Source: Lysinibacillus_B sp050613145 (GTDB taxonomy: Bacteria; Bacillota; Bacilli; Bacillales_A; Planococcaceae). Taken from it: a stretch of DNA of 64,000 nt. Under the pieces are notes generated by a model. The model had not been told where the DNA came from and did no database searches. It saw nothing but the letters and a program-made list of their open reading frames with translations. The stretch is taken from positions 1,674,001-1,738,000 of the forward strand of contig NZ_CP192507.1 of NCBI RefSeq assembly GCF_050613145.1. Direction: 5' to 3'. Positions 57,816 through 64,000 of the stretch are shown here, one piece after another. Positions within the stretch are counted from its first letter, which is position 1, and each line of letters opens with the position of its first letter. A program made the position numbers and the translations under genes.

Positions 57816-60615
57816 TAAGAATACAGAAGCAAAGGTGACTTTTAAAGTTTTCAACGAAGATTTTAATCGTGCCATGAAGGAGATGGATAATGCTTCTTCT
57901 AGAACACGAAAAGAACTTCAACTTGCTCAAGAGCAGCTGAAGGAAAACGGTACTGAATCAGAAAAACTGACAGCTAAAATGGATTCATTGAAGAAACAAC
58001 ATGAAATCGCTAGTGAAAAAGTAAGGCTTACTGCAGATCAGTTAGATAAAGCTAAACAAATCTTTGGTGAAAACTCCGAAGAAGTGGCCAAGCTTGAAAG
58101 TAAATTGCTATCCCTTCAAATCTCTGAGCAAAAGTATGCTAACCAATTGAGCACTACAAAGCAGGAGCTTACTCAGTATGAAAAAGCTTCAAATGATTTA
58201 AAGAATACATTGGCGTTAACCGAGAGTAGTCTTGATGATTTTGCTAATGTACTTGGCGATGATCTTGTTAAAGCATTGAATGATGGTACAGCTAACTCCA
58301 AGCAAATTGAGCAAGCCATTGAAAAGATTGGTCAATCTGCATTAGGTGTAGATGGTAATATGACCAAGCTACGAAATGCTCTACGTCAATTAGATGATGG
58401 AAATAGTCTTGAAGAGGTTCGACAGGAACTAAGTCGTCTGGGGCAAGAAGCGATTGAAGTTGAAAAAGACGTTGGTGGTTTAAAGGAAGCTATTGCAGGT
58501 ATCGGTGGAACTATTGCCAGTGGCATAGGTATAGCTACTGCAGTAAATCAAGCATTAGAAATCAGTAGTTTAAATACGAAAATAGCCATTACCTTTGATG
58601 TTCCTGAAGAATCGATGGCAGCTGTTCGTGAGGCAACAAAACGTATTCAAGCATACGGTCTTGATGGGGAAGAAGCATTGGAAGCTGTACGACGTCAGTG
58701 GGCTTTAAATGCAGATGCTACAGATGAAGCCAACACTCGAATTGTTGAGGGAGCAGGTGTAATAGCCAGTGCTTATAATGGAATTGATTTAATTGAATTA
58801 GTTCAGGAAACGAATGAGGTCGCTGCTGCATTAGAAATTATGAATGATGAGGCACTGGCTTTAACGAATGTTTTGCTAAAAGCTGGATTCCCTCCAGAGC
58901 AGCTTGACATAATTTCTGAATACGGTACCCAGATGAAAGAGGCAGGCTTTAATGCTGCAGAAATCCAAGCGATTTTTGAAAAGGGCATTGATACAAAAAC
59001 ATGGAATATCGATAACTTAATGGACGGAGTGAAAGAGGTTCGTCTACAGATGGCCTCGTTCGGCTCAGAAGTACCAAAAGCTTTAAAACCTGCTTTGAAA
59101 GAAGCTGGCCTTTCTGCAGAACAATTTCAAAAATGGGGAGCTGCAGTTGCTTCAGGCGGCAAAGAGGGCTCTCAGGCACTTTCTGATATGGTTACGTGGT
59201 TAGACAGTATTGAAGATGCAACCTTGAAAAATGAAATTTCTACAGCGGCATTCGGTACTAAATGGGAAGACCAAGGGCAAAATATGACTGCTGTTTTTCA
59301 AGGGTTGAATGATGTGCAGGATAAAACCCGTCAGAATCAGGATGAACTAAACACTGCTATCGATCAAATGAACAATGATCCTACTGTACAATTTCGCCAA
59401 GCATTAACTGATATCCAAACGAATTTAGCCCCGGTGTTAATAGAAATCTCAAATGTGATTGGTGCTGTATCATCATGGACTAAGGAAAATTCCACATTTG
59501 CTACAACAGTGGTTACGGTAGTAGCAGTCATTGGGACAATTATTGGAATTTTGACTGCACTAGCTCCAGTAGTAACAGCTGCCACCACCGCTGCAGGAGC
59601 ACTAGGTATTTCTATAGGTGCTATTGCTGCTCCAGTTGGTATCGCTATCGCAGCTATAACCGCAGTCATAGCAATTGGTGTAGCACTTTATAAAAATTGG
59701 GATGAGATAAAAGAAAAAGCAGGCGAATTGAAGGACGGTATATCGACCAAATTTTCAGAAGCAAAAGAGGCTGTATCAACAAAAGTAACTGAAATGAAAA
59801 CGGATGCTATTAATAAAGTGAATCAAATGAAAGAAGATGCCATAAACAAATTCACCGAAGTAAAAACAGGCATCTCTAATAAAATTGGAGAAGCAAAAAC
59901 ATCAGTAGTGAATACCGTTGAAGAAATGAAAACAGGGGCTGTTAACAAAATTGTTTCATTAAAAGATGCAGCTACTAATAAATTTACAGAGGTAAAAACG
60001 GGCATATCCAATAAGATTGGAGAAGCAAAAACGTCAGTAGTGAATACCGTAGAGGAAATGAAAACAGGAGCACTTAATAAAATTTCTTCCTTAAAGGATG
60101 CTGCAGCTACCAAATTTAATGAAACGAAGGAAAGTATGTTACGTCCGATTCGAGAAGCAAAAACATCTGTAAGCAATGTTATTGATGATATAAAAGGTTT
60201 CTTTAGTAATTTATCTTTGAAAATTCCTGATATTAAGTTACCGAAGCTACCAAAGTTTAAACTGACTGGTGAGTTTAGTTTAAATCCACCTTCTGTACCG
60301 AAACTAAGTGTTACGTGGAATGCGAAAGGGGCCATTTTTACGAAGCCGACTGTATTTAATAGTCCGAACTACGGATTACAAGGTTTTGGTGAAGCAGGTC
60401 CTGAAGCTGCTATTCCATTAACGGATTCTGTTTTAGGTACAATTGGTGCGATGATTGCGCAGACAATGCCATCTAGTCAATCTGTTATTCAAATTGCACC
60501 AGCACCAATTTACCTTGATGGAAGGGAAATTGCCAAAGTGACATTTAACCATACTTCGAATTTACAGCATAATAGTGTGGCACTTAAAGCGTTCTCGAAA
60601 GGGGTTAATTTGTAA
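57808..60615 (+). CDS. Tail tape measure protein
   Basis: 935 residues, ATG 57808 after GGAGATGATGAAGG. N-terminal coiled coil (to residue 140), a middle helical part, a membrane-active segment at about 560-630 (many Ala/Ile/Val/Gly), then an 11-residue-periodic helical repeat region (about 655-790) and a Pro-rich C-terminal part. It sets tail length and helps DNA entry. Two 132-nt DNA repeats lie inside. Confidence 0.92.
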   Translation: MANKNTEAKVTFKVFNEDFNRAMKEMDNASSRTRKELQLAQEQLKENGTESEKLTAKMDSLKKQHEIASEKVRLTADQLDKAKQIFGENSEEVAKLESKLLSLQISEQKYANQLSTTKQELTQYEKASNDLKNTLALTESSLDDFANVLGDDLVKALNDGTANSKQIEQAIEKIGQSALGVDGNMTKLRNALRQLDDGNSLEEVRQELSRLGQEAIEVEKDVGGLKEAIAGIGGTIASGIGIATAVNQALEISSLNTKIAITFDVPEESMAAVREATKRIQAYGLDGEEALEAVRRQWALNADATDEANTRIVEGAGVIASAYNGIDLIELVQETNEVAAALEIMNDEALALTNVLLKAGFPPEQLDIISEYGTQMKEAGFNAAEIQAIFEKGIDTKTWNIDNLMDGVKEVRLQMASFGSEVPKALKPALKEAGLSAEQFQKWGAAVASGGKEGSQALSDMVTWLDSIEDATLKNEISTAAFGTKWEDQGQNMTAVFQGLNDVQDKTRQNQDELNTAIDQMNNDPTVQFRQALTDIQTNLAPVLIEISNVIGAVSSWTKENSTFATTVVTVVAVIGTIIGILTALAPVVTAATTAAGALGISIGAIAAPVGIAIAAITAVIAIGVALYKNWDEIKEKAGELKDGISTKFSEAKEAVSTKVTEMKTDAINKVNQMKEDAINKFTEVKTGISNKIGEAKTSVVNTVEEMKTGAVNKIVSLKDAATNKFTEVKTGISNKIGEAKTSVVNTVEEMKTGALNKISSLKDAAATKFNETKESMLRPIREAKTSVSNVIDDIKGFFSNLSLKIPDIKLPKLPKFKLTGEFSLNPPSVPKLSVTWNAKGAIFTKPTVFNSPNYGLQGFGEAGPEAAIPLTDSVLGTIGAMIAQTMPSSQSVIQIAPAPIYLDGREIAKVTFNHTSNLQHNSVALKAFSKGVNL
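59851..60114 (+). repeat. Two tandem 132-nt repeats in the tape-measure gene
   Basis: 59851-59982 and 59983-60114 encode near-identical 44-residue units (FTEVKTGISNKIGEAKTS, VVNTVEEMKTGA). Each is four 11-residue turns. Recombination between them would change tail length by 44 residues. Confidence 0.8.
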
Positions 60616-61460
60616 TGAAATCAACATTCAACTTTAAGCTTATGCGTAAAGACGGTTCAAGCGTTAATATGCATGAGCTTAATTTTTGGGTAAATTACGC
60701 TCGGATTCAACCAATTCGTTTTACACGTCAATCCCAAACAGTAGAGGGGTACGATGGTTTTATTGAAACACACACGCAAATTAACACACGTTATATCGAA
60801 ACGCAAATACAAGTAGAAGCATATGACACAGCTCATCTTGAGTCTATTCGTAATAAAATCTATGCGCTATTTAATCCTACTGAAGAATTTTATTTCATTC
60901 GAGACTTAGATCCATTTAAACGATACAAGGTGAAAGTGGCGGAATTAACTGGCTTGGAGTATGAGGAAGGTTCACTAGAAGATGGCTATTTTGCCGTTAC
61001 CTTTGAAATGTTTAAACCCTACGCTGAATCAGTTGGAACTAGTTTAGACTTAGCCAATAAGAAGACCTGGGATGCCGGGCTATGGGGCTGGGACATGGGG
61101 GTGGATTGGGATGAAACGTATCAATGCACTTTCAATTTTTCTACATTTGTTGTGAAGAATATTGGTAATGTGGCGATTGATCCTTGTCAAAATGATCTTG
61201 AAATTACTTTGCAAGGTTCTTTTTCAAATGGTGTTCGTATTATTAATCATACAACAGGCGATGTATTTGAATATAATGCAGCTCTATCAGCTACAGATGT
61301 GTTGAAATTAAGCGGAATTCGAGCGTTTAAAAACGGTGTAAGTGCACTTAAAGCTACTAATAAAAAGCTATTGACATTAGCAAGTGGTGACAATCACATA
61401 ACTATCGAGGGCGGTACTGTAATGACTATCGCTTTTAATTTTAGATTTTTATATCACTAA
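60615..61460 (+). CDS. Distal tail protein (Dit, Sipho_tail)
   Basis: 281 residues, start overlapping the tape-measure stop (TAATG). N-terminal Dit ring domain: LNFWVNYARIQPIRFTRQSQ, IETHTQINTRYIETQIQVEA, FYFIRDLDPFKRYKVKVAEL; C-terminal galectin-like part from about residue 165. It forms the baseplate hub at the tail tip. Confidence 0.9.
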   Translation: MKSTFNFKLMRKDGSSVNMHELNFWVNYARIQPIRFTRQSQTVEGYDGFIETHTQINTRYIETQIQVEAYDTAHLESIRNKIYALFNPTEEFYFIRDLDPFKRYKVKVAELTGLEYEEGSLEDGYFAVTFEMFKPYAESVGTSLDLANKKTWDAGLWGWDMGVDWDETYQCTFNFSTFVVKNIGNVAIDPCQNDLEITLQGSFSNGVRIINHTTGDVFEYNAALSATDVLKLSGIRAFKNGVSALKATNKKLLTLASGDNHITIEGGTVMTIAFNFRFLYH

Positions 61461-61473
61461 GGAAGGTGGTAAC

Positions 61474-63579
61474 ATGACAGTTTATTTAGATGAAACATCA
61501 AACCCAATCGATCCAGAAGAACGTGTAAAGATAAATCTGAACTGGCGACGAATTATGGGGGCATTTGTCAATTTACAACGCCAAATTAATATCTTAGCTG
61601 GTGGCCAAGAAGTAGATGAATTACTAGCACGTATTGATGAGGCAATTAATAATGCGATTAATACAACAACGAACACACAACAAGTACTAGATGATATATC
61701 GGCTGCATTAAATCAATTGGAACCAGTTTTAAATGACGCACTTGTTGCCACTAATAAGGCTAATGATGCAGCAGACGATGCCAATGTGTTGAATGTAGCA
61801 CTGACAGCGTTAAAAGCTGATTTAGAACGATTACAAATCGATTTACAACCGATTGTTGATAGTGAAGTGCAACGTGTAACAAACGAGCAAGCACGTGTGA
61901 ATGCAGAAACAAGTCGTAGTGATGCAGAGGCAGTACGTGTAAATGCAGAAACGCTTCGTATAACAGCCGAGCAAGCACGTATTGCGGCACACAATGAATT
62001 ATTAGACTTGCTGACTAATTTTAAGTCATTGCCATATGATGCATCTGTTACGTATGATTTTCCAACGATTATTAGCTATAACGGCTCGTCATATATCGTG
62101 CTAAAAGGAGTGACAGGTATTGCACCAATAAACGACGGTATTAATTATCGTTTACTCGCTCAAAAAGGTGTTGATGGTACAGGTGCGGTATCAACTGTAA
62201 ATAATGTTGCTCCTGATAGCACGGGAAATGTAAATTTAACATCTGCTAGTATTGGCGCAGCGAGCACTAGCGATTTAACGACAACTAATGATAATTTGGA
62301 GGCGTTAGACGGTATAGTTACTACGCATTTGGCAGACATCACTAACGTTAAATCTTACGGGGCTGTAGGTGACGGTGCTACTGACGATACTGATGCAATT
62401 CAACAGGCTTTAAATCAAGGTGGATTAATATTGATTCCATCGGGAACTTATTTAATTACTACTACTTTGCGTGTTCCTTCAAATACCATTTTATTAGGTA
62501 CTGGGAATAGCATACTAAAGCGTAATGCTAGTATTTTAGCTATTCTGATTAACGATTCAGATGGCACACAAGGTTTATACAATGCTAACGAAAATATACT
62601 TATTGAAAATTTAACATTTGATAGTAACGGAACAAACTTTTCTACAAATGTATCTACATTAGCGTTCGGACATATGAGAGGTTTAACTTTAAGAAATGTG
62701 AAAATTTTAAATACGTTTGGTTGGCATTGCTTAGAATTGAATTCGTCACAGCATACACTTATTGAAGGATGTACATTTGACGATTTAAATGCGGGAACAG
62801 GTAATGAAATGTTACAAATTGACCTGGCTTATTCAAGTGGTGTATTCCCTTGGTTCGGTCCTTGGGATAATACACCATGTGAAGATGTTACAATTAGAAA
62901 TTGTGTATTTAAAAATGGTGTATGTGGTATTGGTAGTCATTCGGCACAAGATGGATACAAACATAAAGTAATCAATATTTATGATAATCATTTTTCTAAT
63001 TTAACAGAAGAATGTGTAAAACCTTACAATTGGGATGTAGTGGAGATTGAAGATAATTATATGTTAGGTGGTACTTATGGGATTTATATTTCCAATCCAT
63101 TTTTATGTTATAACTACTCAATCGCAAATAACCACATAGAATCTCCTACAATTCGCGGAATTCACATTGCATTAAATGCTACAGATGTAAAAATATTAAA
63201 AAACAATGTTAATAATGCAACTAACCATGGAATTACTTTCAACGGACAATTAGACATCATTGTTGACGGTAATAAAGTGAAGAATTGTGGACAAGCGGGT
63301 ATTTGGTCATACGGTAGTGAACAAGTGAAAATTATCAATAATTATTCTGTAGACAATGATAAAACTGTGACTGGCATTAGACAAGACATAATGATTGGTT
63401 ATGGAACTAACGTGGCTAAAACTACAATAGTAAAAAATAATACAATGGGTACATTAGCTTATGGTAAAGCAGATTCTATAATTATTAAAGATAACTTTAT
63501 AGGTAGCGTTACAGTAGGTGCAGATAATACCAATATACAAATTAGTGAAAACTTTATAAACAACACTTGGGTAATTTAA
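61474..63579 (+). CDS. Tail spike/fibre with beta-helix (BppU-like N terminus)
   Basis: 701 residues, SD AAGGTGG. The N terminus (VYLDETSNPIDPEERVKINL) is like baseplate-upper proteins; a coiled coil with NAETSRSDAEAVRVNAETLR-type 11-residue repeats spans about 60-175; a small carbohydrate-binding-like domain follows; from residue 285 (VKSYGAVGDGATDDTDAIQQ) a pectate-lyase-3/right-handed beta-helix runs to the end. It probably binds or cuts a surface polysaccharide of the host. Confidence 0.9.
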   Translation: MTVYLDETSNPIDPEERVKINLNWRRIMGAFVNLQRQINILAGGQEVDELLARIDEAINNAINTTTNTQQVLDDISAALNQLEPVLNDALVATNKANDAADDANVLNVALTALKADLERLQIDLQPIVDSEVQRVTNEQARVNAETSRSDAEAVRVNAETLRITAEQARIAAHNELLDLLTNFKSLPYDASVTYDFPTIISYNGSSYIVLKGVTGIAPINDGINYRLLAQKGVDGTGAVSTVNNVAPDSTGNVNLTSASIGAASTSDLTTTNDNLEALDGIVTTHLADITNVKSYGAVGDGATDDTDAIQQALNQGGLILIPSGTYLITTTLRVPSNTILLGTGNSILKRNASILAILINDSDGTQGLYNANENILIENLTFDSNGTNFSTNVSTLAFGHMRGLTLRNVKILNTFGWHCLELNSSQHTLIEGCTFDDLNAGTGNEMLQIDLAYSSGVFPWFGPWDNTPCEDVTIRNCVFKNGVCGIGSHSAQDGYKHKVINIYDNHFSNLTEECVKPYNWDVVEIEDNYMLGGTYGIYISNPFLCYNYSIANNHIESPTIRGIHIALNATDVKILKNNVNNATNHGITFNGQLDIIVDGNKVKNCGQAGIWSYGSEQVKIINNYSVDNDKTVTGIRQDIMIGYGTNVAKTTIVKNNTMGTLAYGKADSIIIKDNFIGSVTVGADNTNIQISENFINNTWVI

Positions 63580-63691
63580 AAGACTATATTTCTTGTGTTA
63601 TAGACAAAAGTTTTATTTTGCGCGGTAGTTTATTAGATGCATAATAACAAAAAATGCTAAACTAAGCAGTAAGAAAAGAGGTTGAGGGGAT

Positions 63692-63820
63692 CTGATTAAT
63701 TACTATATAGAATTACTAGTTAATGAAGAACTACATGAAAAAATTAAGGAGTGGGAAAAGAACAATGAAACAGAGATTGAGGAATTAATTTTAGAATTAT
63801 TAGAGAATAAATTTACCTAA
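63692..63820 (+). CDS. Tiny phage protein (42 residues), possible CTG start
   Basis: The frame is closed upstream by TGA, so CTG 63692 (or ATT 63695) must start it; AGAGGTTGAGGGG precedes. Reads INYYIELLVNEELHEKIKEW, then Glu-rich helix to NKFT. Highly regular helix; unknown function. Confidence 0.45.
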   Translation: MINYYIELLVNEELHEKIKEWEKNNETEIEELILELLENKFT

Positions 63821-63864
63821 TTTAAAATGCTTCTTTAATATTATTTATTAAAGGAGGGGATTAA

Positions 63865-64000
63865 ATGACAATTTTGGAAGTTAAAATTAATCCTTTTATT
63901 GAATCCATTGAATCTAATATAAAAGAAGGTAATTGGTATTCTGCTTTGACTTTAGCATTAACCTTGCCTGATATCTGCGGGAGACTATCAACTCCTGAAG
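63865..64000 (+). CDS. Unknown gene, cut by the right edge
   Basis: ATG 63865 after AAAGGAGGGG. The visible 45 residues begin MTILEVKINPFIESIESNIK and contain NWYSALTLALTLPDICGRLS. Such a sequence occurs in small proteins near phage and mobile-element cargo, but the family is not assigned. The gene continues beyond the window. Confidence 0.6.
   Translation, partial: MTILEVKINPFIESIESNIKEGNWYSALTLALTLPDICGRLSTPE

Noticed and set aside
59823..60335. Minus-strand ORF of 170 codons in the tape-measure gene
   Set aside because: The repeat content of the tape-measure frame creates the opposite open frame; no SD or promoter.
1..64000. tRNA, rRNA or tmRNA genes
   Set aside because: None recognised by cloverleaf or TTCRANY-type motifs while reading both strands; a covariance-model scan would settle it.

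Overview
The window reads as a chromosomal segment of a low-GC Gram-positive endospore-former, most like Lysinibacillus/Solibacillus (Planococcaceae). The reasons are AT-rich codon use, frequent TTG/GTG starts behind strong AGGAGG Shine-Dalgarno (SD) sequences, an S-layer-homology surface protein, peptidoglycan/polysaccharide deacetylases, and a Bacillaceae-type intergenic repeat. The genus is an inference from protein resemblance, not a search result.

Chromosomal part (1 to about 30.8 kb). It opens inside an SLH-anchored repeat protein, followed by a NodB-type deacetylase, a stand-alone topoisomerase III, an aspartokinase, a membrane-anchored glycerophosphodiesterase and a small unknown gene. 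An intact IS607-family element (serine transposase plus TnpB) sits at 10340-12310, and it appears to have split the ribosome-binding site from the start codon of a small gene. Next come a Na/Pi symporter with a PhoU-like tail, a lipoprotein-like DUF4352-type protein, a divergent drug-efflux MFS/TetR pair, and an Msr-like ABC-F resistance gene whose leader holds two tiny ORFs, an intrinsic terminator and switchable hairpins. The rest is a metal-receptor/NRDE pair, a PdaC-like deacetylase, a ferritin-like protein, a DUF421 protein, several small genes and a 331-residue protein with a possible pore-forming layout. Decayed genes are common here: deacetylase and ASCH remnants, and the frameshifted 25.7-26.4 kb stretch.

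Prophage (about 31-32 kb to beyond the right edge). It is a siphovirus-type prophage with HK97-like head genes. On the minus strand come the integrase, an XRE regulator, an ImmA/IrrE peptidase, an unrecognised AT-rich three-gene operon, a secreted Excalibur protein and the CI-like repressor. A control region with five TTACC-N5-GGTAA-type operators leads into the rightward early genes: Cro-like, small regulators, DUF771, XRE, ORF6N antirepressor. Replication follows: an initiator with four phased iterons inside its gene, then a DnaB helicase. Accessory genes, an ArpU/RinA-like late regulator, a second tyrosine recombinase, HNH, terminase small and large subunits, portal, ClpP-like protease, capsid, connectors, tail tube, the G/GT tail chaperone with a -1 slippery site, tape measure, Dit and a beta-helix tail spike complete the late operon. 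Lysis genes and the right attachment site lie outside the window.

Best candidates for something undescribed are the three-gene operon at 34254-36767, the repeat-flanked minus-strand membrane micro-ORF at 45320-45706, the AT-rich membrane cargo gene at 46757-47443, the FRG-domain gene beside the integrase, and the repeated dyads (ATTCC..GGAAT, GCGACA..TGTCGC, a duplicated 30-bp palindrome) that punctuate the early phage region.
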